The notes under the pieces: model-generated | The model's input: the letters and a program-made list of their open reading frames with translations, nothing else | Told to the model about the DNA's origin: nothing | The model's database searches: none | Assembly: GCA_903875225.1 (NCBI GenBank) | Contig: CAIQVJ010000043.1 | Location: forward strand, 1 to 64,000 | Length of the DNA: 64,000 nt | Reading direction: 5' to 3' | Source of the DNA: an uncultured Pseudomonadota bacterium | GTDB lineage: Bacteria > Myxococcota_A > UBA796 > SXON01 | Program-made: the position numbers and the translations under genes | Shown here: positions 47,592-55,807 of the stretch, one piece after another | Numbering within the stretch: position 1 is the first letter of the stretch | Layout: each line of letters starts with the position of its first letter

Positions 47592-48851
47592 ATGTACTTT
47601 GGCCGCATTCCCCGCTTCAGCCCCAGCTTCTCGCTGAAGGACGCGCTCACCTCCGCCCGGCTCATCGCGCACCCACCCGAGGATGCTCCGAAGGTCCAGG
47701 AGTTCGAGCGCACGTTCGCAAGGTTCATCGGTGTGAAGCACGCGGTCATGACGCCGAGCGCGCGGTATGCCTTCTACCTGATCCTGAAGGCACACGGGAT
47801 CGGGCCGGGCGACGAGGTCGTCATCCCCGGACTCACGTACTTCGCGATCCCGTCGATCGCGGTGACCGCCGGAGTGACCCCGGTCTTCGCCGACGTGGGG
47901 CTCCGCAGCCACGTGCTCGACCCCGCCGCGTTCGAGGCGGCGATCACCCCGAACACCCGCGCCGTGGTGCCCACGCACCTGTACGGTACGCCCTGCGACC
48001 TCGACCGCATCTGCTCCATCGCACGTCGGCACGGCATCAAGGTGATCGAGGACTGCGCGCAGTCCACCGGCGCCCGCTACAAGGGGCTCCGGGTAGGATC
48101 GTTCGGCGACGCCGCCTACTACACCTTCGGCCTGACCAAGAACATGACCACGCTCACCGGCGCGATGGTGACCACCGACGACGATGACGTCGCCGAGCGG
48201 ATCCGGGCTACCATCGACGCGGGCGCGCCCGCGCCGCTCGCGCGCGCCCGCAAGGAGGCCATCACTGGCCTCGCGATGAAGGTGGCGACCCACCCGCTGG
48301 TCTACCCGCTCACCCTGCACCCGGTGATCGTGCTGGGGAACAAGCTCGGGGACGACCCCATCCACGACCGGTTCGGCGAGCCCGAGGTGCTCTACGCCGA
48401 GCTGCCGAAGAGCTTCCAGCAGAACCGGCCGCGCGCCGTACAGGCCGCAGTGGGGCTGCAGCAACTGGCTCGCGTGGACGGGCTGAACGCCTCGCGTGCC
48501 CGAAACGGGCGGTTCCTGGACGACCACCTCGCGAACGTCCCGAACCTCACCGTGCCCGAGTACCCCGAGGGCGCCGAGCCCATCTACATGAGCTTCGTGG
48601 TCCACCACGAGCGCCGGGACGACCTGATGGCCGCGCTCCGCAAGCGCGGCGTCGACACGACGACCGGGTACATGAACGACTGCTCGGACCACCCGCTTTT
48701 TCCGAAGTTCCGCCGACCCTGTGCGAACGCCGCCGAGATCAAGCGGACCCAGCTCCACGTTCCCGTGCACCCCAGCCTCGACGAGCGGGACCTCGCGCAC
48801 ATGGTGGAGGCCGTCCGCTCGGCCTGCCTGGAAATCGGGAGAACTCCGTGA
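47592..48851 (+). CDS. DegT/DnrJ/EryC1/StrS family PLP aminotransferase
   Basis: 419 residues. Sugar-aminotransferase fold: VKHAVMTPSARYAFYLIL, GDEVVIPGLTYFAIPSIA, cofactor aspartate Asp154 in VIEDCAQSTG, and Lys183 in FGLTKNMTTLTGAM in the place of the PLP lysine. C-terminal part has an unusual insert around 230-290 (HPLVYPLTLHPVIVLGNKLGDDPI). Start ATG 47592; a TTG at 47568 would add 8 residues. First of three genes overlapping by GTGA and ATGA with two radical SAM enzymes. Family members aminate keto sugars on nucleotides, but the context shows no other sugar genes. Confidence 0.88.
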   Translation: MYFGRIPRFSPSFSLKDALTSARLIAHPPEDAPKVQEFERTFARFIGVKHAVMTPSARYAFYLILKAHGIGPGDEVVIPGLTYFAIPSIAVTAGVTPVFADVGLRSHVLDPAAFEAAITPNTRAVVPTHLYGTPCDLDRICSIARRHGIKVIEDCAQSTGARYKGLRVGSFGDAAYYTFGLTKNMTTLTGAMVTTDDDDVAERIRATIDAGAPAPLARARKEAITGLAMKVATHPLVYPLTLHPVIVLGNKLGDDPIHDRFGEPEVLYAELPKSFQQNRPRAVQAAVGLQQLARVDGLNASRARNGRFLDDHLANVPNLTVPEYPEGAEPIYMSFVVHHERRDDLMAALRKRGVDTTTGYMNDCSDHPLFPKFRRPCANAAEIKRTQLHVPVHPSLDERDLAHMVEAVRSACLEIGRTP

Positions 48852-49906
48852 GCGCAACGTCACGCCGCGCTCCGCGGGGGCCCTACCGCCGGGGCGTGAT
48901 CGGGGCGCTCCGGTACCGCCTGACCGGCCACCGCATGCCCCTGGCCCTGACCGCCCGGGTGACCTGGCGGTGCGACGCCCTGTGCAGTGGCTGTGGCATG
49001 CCCAACAGCTCCAAACCCGAGCTGACCACCGCAGAGTGGGTGACCGTGCTCGACGACGCCGCCCGGCTCGGGTGCGTCCGCGTGTGCTTCACGGGCGGAG
49101 AGCCCCTCATGCGGGACGACATCGGCGATCTCGTCGACCGCTGCTCGGCCCTGGGCATCGCCACCACGCTCGAGACGAACGGCGGGAGGCTCGCCCAGCG
49201 GGCGCGGTTCCTGGGGGCACTCGGGCAGGTGCTGGTCCCGATCGAGGGGGGGGAAGCGGCGCATGACAGCGTGCACGAGCCGGGGAGCCACGAGCGGGGC
49301 ATCGCGGGCTTGCGAGCCGCCCACGCCGCGGGGATCCCGGTGAGCACCGTGACAACGCTGTGTACGGCCAACCGGAGCGTGAGTGACCTCGAGGACGCGA
49401 TCGGCGTGGCCGAATCCGTCGGCGGGACAGCGCTCTTCCAGCTTCTGCACGGGGAGGCCCCGCTCGCTTCGCGCGCGGCACGCCGCCTGCGCCTGCAGCC
49501 GGACGAGATCCGGGAACTCCTGGCGTGGCTGCTCGAAGCACAAGCCGCCGGGCGCCCCATCGGGGTCTCCGCCAAGACGCTCCGGTACCTCCAGACCTGG
49601 CCGGACCTGAACGAGATCGTCCGGGCCGCCTCCCACGAGGACGTTCTGTGCAGCGCGGGGAACCTGCACTGCGTGGTGGATGCCGACGGCACAGTGCTCC
49701 CCTGTGTCGTGCGTCCGGCGGCGGACGCCCCGAACGCGCGAGATACAGGTTTTGAAGCTGCGTTTTCAGCGCTGCTCGACCAGCCGTGCCGCGCGTGCGC
49801 GATCGCACCCCTGGTGGAGTACAACTACCTGCTCAACCTGAACCCGGATGCCGTGCTCTCGCGGCTGGCCCAGGCCCGAACCCCGATCTCCCGGAGCGCA
49901 GCATGA
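48848..49906 (+). CDS. Radical SAM enzyme with C-terminal SPASM-like cysteines
   Basis: 352 residues from a GTG overlapping the aminotransferase stop by 4 bases. The iron-sulfur motif CDALCSGC (Cys42, Cys46, Cys49) binds SAM, and FTGGEP (81-86) is the standard second motif. The C-terminal third has further cysteines (VLCSAGNLHC, VLPCVVRP, PCRACAIAP), typical of SPASM or twitch auxiliary clusters. A basic N-terminal arm of about 30 residues precedes the barrel. Coupled by ATGA overlap to a second radical SAM enzyme. Reaction unknown. Confidence 0.88.
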   Translation: MSATSRRAPRGPYRRGVIGALRYRLTGHRMPLALTARVTWRCDALCSGCGMPNSSKPELTTAEWVTVLDDAARLGCVRVCFTGGEPLMRDDIGDLVDRCSALGIATTLETNGGRLAQRARFLGALGQVLVPIEGGEAAHDSVHEPGSHERGIAGLRAAHAAGIPVSTVTTLCTANRSVSDLEDAIGVAESVGGTALFQLLHGEAPLASRAARRLRLQPDEIRELLAWLLEAQAAGRPIGVSAKTLRYLQTWPDLNEIVRAASHEDVLCSAGNLHCVVDADGTVLPCVVRPAADAPNARDTGFEAAFSALLDQPCRACAIAPLVEYNYLLNLNPDAVLSRLAQARTPISRSAA

Positions 49907-51081
49907 AGCTCGGTACTTCGCAGTCCCTCCGCGTTGCGCGCGCGTTCGTCACCCGTCGGGTGCCCGTGTACGCCCACTTCGGGATCACCCACCGATGCAA
50001 CCTGACCTGCAAGATGTGCGGGATCTGGCGGTACGGGAACCGCAAGGAGGAGCTCGATCTGGGACAGATCGACGAGATGGCGAAACGGATGGCACGCCTC
50101 GGCGTCGTGCAGCTCTCGATCGGCGGGGGCGAGCCGTTCTCGTGCGAGTACCTCGAGGACGCCGCGGCCCTCTTCGTGAAGGCGGGGCTGAACGTGCGCG
50201 TGCTCACCAACGGCGTTGGCGTGCCCCCCGAGCGCATCGAGCGGTGCGTCAAGAACGGAGTGCGCAACTTCTCCATCTCGCTCGACTCGCTGTACCGCGA
50301 GCGGTTCGACTACATCTGCGAGAAGCAGGGGAGCTGGGACGACGCCGTGGGCTCGATGGCCTTGATCTCCCGGCTCCTCGCCGAGACGAAGGGCGGAGAC
50401 CACGGCCTGCCGAGCATCAACTGCGTCGTCTCGAACCTGAACCTGGAGGAGCTGCCCGACATCGTCCGGTTCGCGAAGGCGATCGGGTTCCACGTGAGCT
50501 TCCTGCCGGTGGAGCTGCTGGCAGACCCGAAGGACGGTGTTCGGAACTGGGAGGCCCGGTTCGTGCGCTATCGGCCCGAGATGGCGGTGGACACCAACGC
50601 GGAGCACGTGAACAGCCGGATCGACACAGCCTACGACACCCTGGTGCAGATGAAGCGTGAGGGCTGGCCCATCCTGAACAGCACTCCCTACCTGAACGCG
50701 AGCCGCAACTACCTCAAGACCGGGCGATTCCCGATGGAGGGCTGTGACGCCGGGCGCCTCTACTTCAGCGTGGCACCGAACGGACAGTTCACCATCTGCC
50801 ACCGCACCGAGCAGCAGCACCTGTCCTTCCTCGACCCCGGGTTCGAGGAATACTGGAACAGCGAACTGTACGAGCGACGCCGCCAGATGGAGGCCGGAGG
50901 CTGTGAGGGCTGCATGCGCGCCTGCTGGATCGACACCAGCTACATGTTCCGCACGCTGGAGGGCTTCTTCGAGACGGCGAAGATGGCCGGCCTCCCGCGG
51001 CGCGCCGTGGGCGTGAGCTGGCCGGAGGCGCGAGCGTGGGCGCGTACGGACACCTCCCCACAGTACGCGGTGGCGAAGTAG
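49903..51081 (+). CDS. Radical SAM/SPASM domain enzyme
   Basis: 392 residues. CNLTCKMC (Cys32, Cys36, Cys39) and SIGGGEP (72-78) define the radical SAM barrel. The SPASM region has GCDAGRLYFSVAPNGQFTIC (Cys281, Cys299) and CEGCMRAC (Cys334, 337, 341), enough for two auxiliary clusters. Such enzymes modify peptides or small molecules. Overlaps the previous gene by 4 bases. No short precursor peptide was found next to it. Together the three genes look like a small biosynthetic pathway: amination plus two radical steps. Confidence 0.9.
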   Translation: MKLGTSQSLRVARAFVTRRVPVYAHFGITHRCNLTCKMCGIWRYGNRKEELDLGQIDEMAKRMARLGVVQLSIGGGEPFSCEYLEDAAALFVKAGLNVRVLTNGVGVPPERIERCVKNGVRNFSISLDSLYRERFDYICEKQGSWDDAVGSMALISRLLAETKGGDHGLPSINCVVSNLNLEELPDIVRFAKAIGFHVSFLPVELLADPKDGVRNWEARFVRYRPEMAVDTNAEHVNSRIDTAYDTLVQMKREGWPILNSTPYLNASRNYLKTGRFPMEGCDAGRLYFSVAPNGQFTICHRTEQQHLSFLDPGFEEYWNSELYERRRQMEAGGCEGCMRACWIDTSYMFRTLEGFFETAKMAGLPRRAVGVSWPEARAWARTDTSPQYAVAK

Positions 51082-51155
51082 CGAGGAGATTCAGCGGCGG
51101 AACGACTGCGGGGCCGGATGCCAGACGGGCCGAGCCCGCCGCCCCCCCAACCGCC

Positions 51156-51935
51156 CTACCTCCGCGCGACCAGGGTCACCCGTGCCTGCCGGACGGGGCG
51201 GACCACGATCTCGTCGAGGTTGACGTGGGGCGCGCGAGAGACGGCGAAGTGCACGAGATCGGCGATGTCGGCGGCGACGAGCGGGTCGATCCCGGCGTAG
51301 GGCTTGGCGGCCTTCTCGGCGTCTCCGTCGAAGCGCACGAGGCTGAACTCGGTCTCCACGAGGCCGGCGTTGATCTCGGTGATGCGCACCGGGTCACCGT
51401 GAAGCTCGAGTCGCAGGGTCTGGGAGATCGCACGAACAGCGTGCTTCGAGGCTGCATAGCCGGAGCCGCCGACGTAGGTGTCGAACCCGGCGATGCTGCC
51501 GATGTTCACGATGTGGGCGTGGCCGGGGATCTCGCCTCGCGGCGTGCTCCGCGGGACGCCGAAAGCGCGACGGATCGACGGCATCAGCGCCTTGGTGACC
51601 CGGTAGAGCCCCAGCACGTTGGTCTCGAACATCGTGCGCCAGTGCTCCTCCGGCGCGTTCTCCAGCCGCTCCAGGCCGCGGGAGAGCCCTGCGTTGTTGA
51701 CGAGCACGTGGAGCGGACGATCTCCGATGTGCGCGACGAGGGCGACGACGCTCGCCTCGTCGGTCACATCCAGGTGCACCGCCTCGACAGCCCCCGGCTG
51801 GAACTCCGCGGCCAACGCCTGCACGCGGTCGAGCCTGCGCGCCCCGGCGACCACGGTGTAGCCGAGCTCCACGAGCCTGCGCACCGAGTCTGCCCCAATC
51901 CCGCTCGAAGCCCCTGTGACGACTGCCAGATCCAT
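51156..51935 (-). CDS. Short-chain dehydrogenase/reductase (YdfG-like)
   Basis: NAD(P)-dependent oxidoreductase, 259 residues. VVTGASSGIG near residue 6-15, a basic ARRLDR after the second strand (NADP preference), NNAG, the catalytic Ser in NIGSIAG, and YAASKHA. INAGLVETEFSLVRFDGD near 190-207 is characteristic of the YdfG/3-hydroxy-acid dehydrogenase branch. GAGGAG stands six bases before the ATG at 51935. Last gene of the minus-strand run; starts 2 bases after the rlmB stop. Converges on the radical SAM operon. Confidence 0.9.
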   Translation of the reverse strand: MDLAVVTGASSGIGADSVRRLVELGYTVVAGARRLDRVQALAAEFQPGAVEAVHLDVTDEASVVALVAHIGDRPLHVLVNNAGLSRGLERLENAPEEHWRTMFETNVLGLYRVTKALMPSIRRAFGVPRSTPRGEIPGHAHIVNIGSIAGFDTYVGGSGYAASKHAVRAISQTLRLELHGDPVRITEINAGLVETEFSLVRFDGDAEKAAKPYAGIDPLVAADIADLVHFAVSRAPHVNLDEIVVRPVRQARVTLVARR

Positions 51936-51937
51936 GG

Positions 51938-52774
51938 TCAACTCCTCGCGGCGCGCTGCCGCACCCGCTCAAACAACAACACGCCCGCCGTGACGCTCAC
52001 GTTCAGGCTCTCGAGTCCACCCGCCAGCGGGACGCCCACGATGGCGTCGCAGCGCTTCCGCACCGGATCGGTCAACCCCTTGTCCTCCCCACCGAGAACG
52101 AAGGCCACGCAGCCCGAGAGCGGCAGGGCCCAGGGCGCCACACCGTCCATGTCGGCCCCCACGATCAGGAACCCGGCGCGGTGGAGCTGGGCGAGCGCCG
52201 AGCTGATCCCCTCGCGGATCACCGGCACCGCCTCCGCGCCGCCCATGCTCACGCGCTGCACCACGGGCGTGAGGCCCTTCCCGCGCTGCACCGGGATGAT
52301 CACCGCATCGACCCCCGCGCCGAGCGAAGACCGGAGGATCGCCCCCAGGTTGTGCTCGTACTGCACCTCGTCGATCAGCACGAAGCAGGCATCCCGCCCC
52401 CCGCGGATCGCCGTCTCCAGCACCTCGGAGACGGTGAGCTCGGGGAACGGTTCGGCCTCGGCGATGACCCCGTTGTGCACGCCGGTCACGCTCATGCGGT
52501 CGAGCATCTGGCGGTCCACGCGCATGACCCGCGTGCCCCCGAGCTCGATGATCTGGCGGACCTTGTCGCCGGGATCGGACCCCACCTTCGCGCCGGCGTC
52601 GAGCCAGATGCGGAGCACCTTGCGGCGCTTTCGCAGCAGCGCTTCGAGCACCACGTTGCGGCCCTCCAGCCGGTCGCCGGAGGCTTCTGGCATGCTCTTC
52701 GGAGCGGGCGGACGCGCCGGGCCCGGGTGCCCGGGGTGCGAGGAGGCGCGGGGCGGATGACGACGTTCAGACAC
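51938..52774 (-). CDS. rlmB: 23S rRNA 2'-O-ribose methyltransferase RlmB (TrmH/SpoU family)
   Basis: 278 residues from GTG 52774, with a Pro-rich N-terminal extension of about 30 residues; an internal ATG at 52693 is possible. The substrate-binding domain (DRLEGRNVVLEALLRKRRKV) is followed by the knotted SPOUT domain: NLGAILRSS (motif 1), FVLGGEDKGL (motif 2) and PLAGGLESLNVSVTAGVLLFE (motif 3). Methylates a guanosine in the peptidyl-transferase loop (G2251 in E. coli). Spaced 19 bases from the flippase gene upstream. Confidence 0.9.
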   Translation of the reverse strand: MSERRHPPRASSHPGHPGPARPPAPKSMPEASGDRLEGRNVVLEALLRKRRKVLRIWLDAGAKVGSDPGDKVRQIIELGGTRVMRVDRQMLDRMSVTGVHNGVIAEAEPFPELTVSEVLETAIRGGRDACFVLIDEVQYEHNLGAILRSSLGAGVDAVIIPVQRGKGLTPVVQRVSMGGAEAVPVIREGISSALAQLHRAGFLIVGADMDGVAPWALPLSGCVAFVLGGEDKGLTDPVRKRCDAIVGVPLAGGLESLNVSVTAGVLLFERVRQRAARS

Positions 52775-52793
52775 GCAACGCGGCTAACCCGGC

Positions 52794-53762
52794 TCAGGCG
52801 CGCGACGATGCCCGGCGCACGAGCTCACCGAGGCTCAACCCCTCCCGCAGGATGTAGTAGCCGCCGATCGCCACGGTGAATCCGAACTGCCCGAGGTGCA
52901 GCAGCAGCGCGAAGGTGCGGGCCTTGTCCCCGTCGGCGCCGAGCACCAGCAGCGCGGCCACGCAGAGGGCCTCGAACCCACCGAAGAAGCCCGGAGTGGG
53001 CACCGCGGCGACCCCGGCCACCGTGAGCGTCCAGACGAAGACCGCTGCGCCGAAGTGGCTCGGCAGGCCGGGCGAAGCCGCCAGCATCGCCCACACCGCG
53101 AGCAAGGTGACGAACCAGTTCATCGCGGTGAAGCCGAGCACCCGGACCAGGCGCAGCGGGTCCGCGAGGAGCTTGTGTATGCCCTCCACGAAGCGACGAA
53201 CCAGCTGCCCGGCCGGCAGCGGATCGGTGTAGCGCAGCGCCCGCTCCCCCAGGACCGCGAGCAGGATCAGGGCGATCATCCCCCCCGCCACGCTGACGCC
53301 AAAAAGATGCTGGCCCGCGGCGATCACATCGGTCCCGCCCACCACGATGCCCGCAGGTGGGAGCTCGACCATGAAGCCGACGCTCACGAGGAGGATGAGC
53401 AGCATCAGGATGTCCGCGAGGCGCTCCAGGAAGATCGCCGCCATGCCTTCCCCGAACGGCACGCCCTCATCCGTGAGCAGGGTGGGCCGGACGAGCTCTC
53501 CCATTCGCAAGGGAATCACGTTGATGGCCAGGAAGCCGAGGCTCATGATGCTCATCACCCGCCAGAACGGCACGGGGCGGGTGAGCAGCGCCTGCAGCCG
53601 CCACGAGCGCATCACCTGCGTGCACCAGTAGCAGCACCAGGCCACGGCAAAGCTGCGCCAGTCGAAGTCTCGCAGGCTTTGACGCACCACCTCGGGGTCG
53701 ATCCCCCACAAGACCGCACCGAGCCCGAGCACGGTGAGCACCAGGATTGCAGCGAGCTTCAC
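52794..53762 (-). CDS. YbhN/UPF0104-type lipid flippase-like membrane protein
   Basis: 322 residues from a GTG overlapping the previous stop by 4 bases. Eight or so membrane helices in the pattern of the lysylphosphatidylglycerol-synthase membrane domain: the signature NVIPLRMGELVRP (81-93), FLERLADILMLLILL, and VPTPGFFGGFEALCVAALLVLGA near 270-290. This family moves lipids or lipid-linked sugars across the inner membrane. Immediately downstream of a fatty-acid hydroxylase, which suggests a lipid-modifying and lipid-moving pair. Confidence 0.85.
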   Translation of the reverse strand: MKLAAILVLTVLGLGAVLWGIDPEVVRQSLRDFDWRSFAVAWCCYWCTQVMRSWRLQALLTRPVPFWRVMSIMSLGFLAINVIPLRMGELVRPTLLTDEGVPFGEGMAAIFLERLADILMLLILLVSVGFMVELPPAGIVVGGTDVIAAGQHLFGVSVAGGMIALILLAVLGERALRYTDPLPAGQLVRRFVEGIHKLLADPLRLVRVLGFTAMNWFVTLLAVWAMLAASPGLPSHFGAAVFVWTLTVAGVAAVPTPGFFGGFEALCVAALLVLGADGDKARTFALLLHLGQFGFTVAIGGYYILREGLSLGELVRRASSRA

Positions 53763-54505
53763 GGGTGGGCCCGGCGAAGGAGCTGCAGACCCAGCGCGTC
53801 GGACGCGAGGTCCTGGTCCTCCGGGAGCCCGAGGGCATCGGGCGGCGCCGGCCGGGTCACGTTCGACCGGAACAGCAGATCCCACACGGGGAGCGCGTTT
53901 GCGTAGTTCCCGTCGCACAGGATGGCGTCACGCACGTGGTGCCAGCTGTGGAACAGGGGGTTGTTGAACAGGTACAGGAGCGCCCGGTTGCGGGGGGCCC
54001 AGCGCGTGTTGCTGTGCTCCAGCGCATCGGCGACCACCCCGGGGATCATCGCGACGGGGACCGCCCACCACTCCCAGCGGGTGGTGTCGAACAGCACGCC
54101 GAAGAGCAGGACCGGCAGGATCGAGAGCTGCACGAAGTCGACGAGGTGCATCCGGAAGCCCGCCGTGCTGTCGAGCGAGCGCACCGAATGATGGACGCGA
54201 TGGAACTGCCAGAAGAAGGCGACCCGGTGGTGCATCCGGTGCAGCCAGTAGCGCGCGAGATCCACGACCAGGAACGCGAAGAGGGCCTGGATGGGCCCGG
54301 TGGTGAGGCCGCCCACCGCAAAGCACCCGGCGTTCAGGCCAAGGACGCCGGTGAGCCCAATCACGAGCTTCAAGCCATATAGTCCAGCGCCCGTGAGCAC
54401 GTTGACCAGCGACTCCCGGTTGAGCAGCGGCCGGGCCTCCCGCGGCCACAGCGCCGCGAGGCCGAGCCCGAGGCCGAGGGCGACGATCTGGACGACGAAC
54501 AGCAC
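53759..54505 (-). CDS. Fatty acid hydroxylase / sterol desaturase superfamily protein
   Basis: Integral membrane di-iron enzyme, 248 residues from GTG 54505 (no clear Shine-Dalgarno; an ATG at 54592 inside the upstream gene is the alternative). Histidine clusters match the family: HRMHH (89-93), HRVHH (102-106), His164 in LEHSN and HSWHH (186-190). Several hydrophobic helices flank them. Acts on lipids, hydroxylating or desaturating acyl chains or sterols. It ends in a GTGA overlap with the YbhN-type gene. Upstream is a cysteine-repeat protein. Confidence 0.88.
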   Translation of the reverse strand: MLFVVQIVALGLGLGLAALWPREARPLLNRESLVNVLTGAGLYGLKLVIGLTGVLGLNAGCFAVGGLTTGPIQALFAFLVVDLARYWLHRMHHRVAFFWQFHRVHHSVRSLDSTAGFRMHLVDFVQLSILPVLLFGVLFDTTRWEWWAVPVAMIPGVVADALEHSNTRWAPRNRALLYLFNNPLFHSWHHVRDAILCDGNYANALPVWDLLFRSNVTRPAPPDALGLPEDQDLASDALGLQLLRRAHP

Positions 54506-54567
54506 GCCGCGTGTCTTAGCGCAAACCGGGCGCGAAGCGAAGGGCAGCCGAGCTTTTGCGCCCGCGG

Positions 54568-55515
54568 CTACCTTCCCACGAACTCCAGGCATCGAGTTCG
54601 CACGGCCGGCGTCCGGATCGCCTCGCAAAGGGCCTGCGCACGCGTCGGGTCCACCCGCTTCAACTCGTGGGCCACGCCCTGCGTGCAGTAGTCCGCGTAC
54701 GCGCCGAACCCGTGGCAGGCGTCCAGGGCGGCGTCGGGATCCCGCTCGGATGCGCCCCACCCGAGCCCGTGGAAGCAGGTTCCCCGCCAGCGCTCCGTGG
54801 CGCGTCCGCACGCCGCTGCGGCCTCCTGGGCGTCCCGTCGGGCCAGGTACTTCGCGATGCCATGCCAGCAGGTCTTCCGGGTGAGCTCGTCGTCTGCGTG
54901 CTCGGTCTCCCCGCGCGTGCAGAACGCGACGCCCGCATCCAGGTCCACGAGGCTCACCTCACCGACGACGTCATGCCGGCAGAAGCGCTCGAAGGCCTCG
55001 GCATGATCGCAGCGGGAGAGCGCGTAGTCCGGGTCGGTCTCGGCCCAGGCGAGCCCTACCCCGAACCAGCACTGGCCCCGCCACTTGCGGTCCTGTACGC
55101 CCGCGCAGATCTGCTCGGCACCCGACCGATCGGTGAGCGTCGTGGCTTCGGCGACGTCGTCGACGCACTCGAGCCGAAGCTCGGCGTCCACCACCTGGGA
55201 GCAGACGATCAGCGCGCCCTGTGCGTCCGCCTCGGCCTGCTGCCGGGCGAGCGCCTGCCAGCACACATCCTGCACGGCGGCGGCCATGCCTGCGCAGGCT
55301 TCGAAGGTCAGCCTGCGGTCGCCGTCGCCCTCACCGGGCGCCCCCGCAGCGGGCTTCTGGCCCGCAGGCTTCGGCGGGATGGCCATCGCCTCACTGGGCA
55401 GCGCCGCCAGGGGCGCCGGTGCAGACCGCACCCACCCGTGCGCGAGCGCCAACTGCAGGCCGAGCAGTACGACGAAGACCGCGATGACGAGGATCGTGAA
55501 CGGCGCGCTACGCAT
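54568..55515 (-). CDS. Membrane-anchored cysteine-repeat protein
   Basis: 315 residues. One N-terminal membrane helix (ILVIAVFVVLLGLQLALA), a Pro/Ala linker to about residue 65, then about 250 residues of helical repeats with paired cysteines, each about 35-45 long: WRGQCWFGVGLAWAE, YALSRCDHAEAFERFC, TRKTCWHGIAKYLA, WRGTCFHGLGWGASE, ALDACHGFGAYADYC, ALCEAIRTPAVRTRC. The pattern resembles Sel1/TPR repeats held by disulfides. The lipoprotein at 38272-39297 has the same unit. Faces the periplasm by topology. No named family recognised. Confidence 0.65.
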   Translation of the reverse strand: MRSAPFTILVIAVFVVLLGLQLALAHGWVRSAPAPLAALPSEAMAIPPKPAGQKPAAGAPGEGDGDRRLTFEACAGMAAAVQDVCWQALARQQAEADAQGALIVCSQVVDAELRLECVDDVAEATTLTDRSGAEQICAGVQDRKWRGQCWFGVGLAWAETDPDYALSRCDHAEAFERFCRHDVVGEVSLVDLDAGVAFCTRGETEHADDELTRKTCWHGIAKYLARRDAQEAAAACGRATERWRGTCFHGLGWGASERDPDAALDACHGFGAYADYCTQGVAHELKRVDPTRAQALCEAIRTPAVRTRCLEFVGR

Positions 55516-55524
55516 GCCCGGCGC

Positions 55525-55710
55525 TCAATCAACGTACCCCAGGTCCTGCATCCACTTCTCGTACTCGGCCTTGGGAATGTCGGCCATGGGGCGATCCGCG
55601 AGCCCCCGCTCATGCTGGTGCTGCCAGTACCATCCGGCGGCGCCGCCCGCGAGGGCCACCACGAGGACGGCCCACGGCAATCGTCGGCGCAGGGAGGCGG
55701 GGACCTTCAT
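55525..55710 (-). CDS. Small single-pass membrane protein
   Basis: 61 residues: MKVPASLRRRLPW followed by the membrane helix AVLVVALAGGAAGWYWQ and a charged tail with YEKWMQDLGYVD. GTG 55734 would add 8 residues. No good Shine-Dalgarno is visible. It starts the minus-strand run and ends 9 bases before the cysteine-repeat gene, so the two are likely linked. No family recognised. Confidence 0.55.
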   Translation of the reverse strand: MKVPASLRRRLPWAVLVVALAGGAAGWYWQHQHERGLADRPMADIPKAEYEKWMQDLGYVD

Positions 55711-55807
55711 GTGGTCATCATAGCCCGGAAGCACAGCCCCCGCTTATGCGTTAGCCTCCAAGCCGCGTCCCTTTCGGGGGCGCTCCTTTCCCTTGCGTGG
55801 AGTGTTC

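Noticed and set aside
46131..48863. A 900-codon minus-strand open frame across the AI-2E transporter region
   Set aside because: It crosses the DegT gene antisense and the transporter in another frame; no sensible domain.
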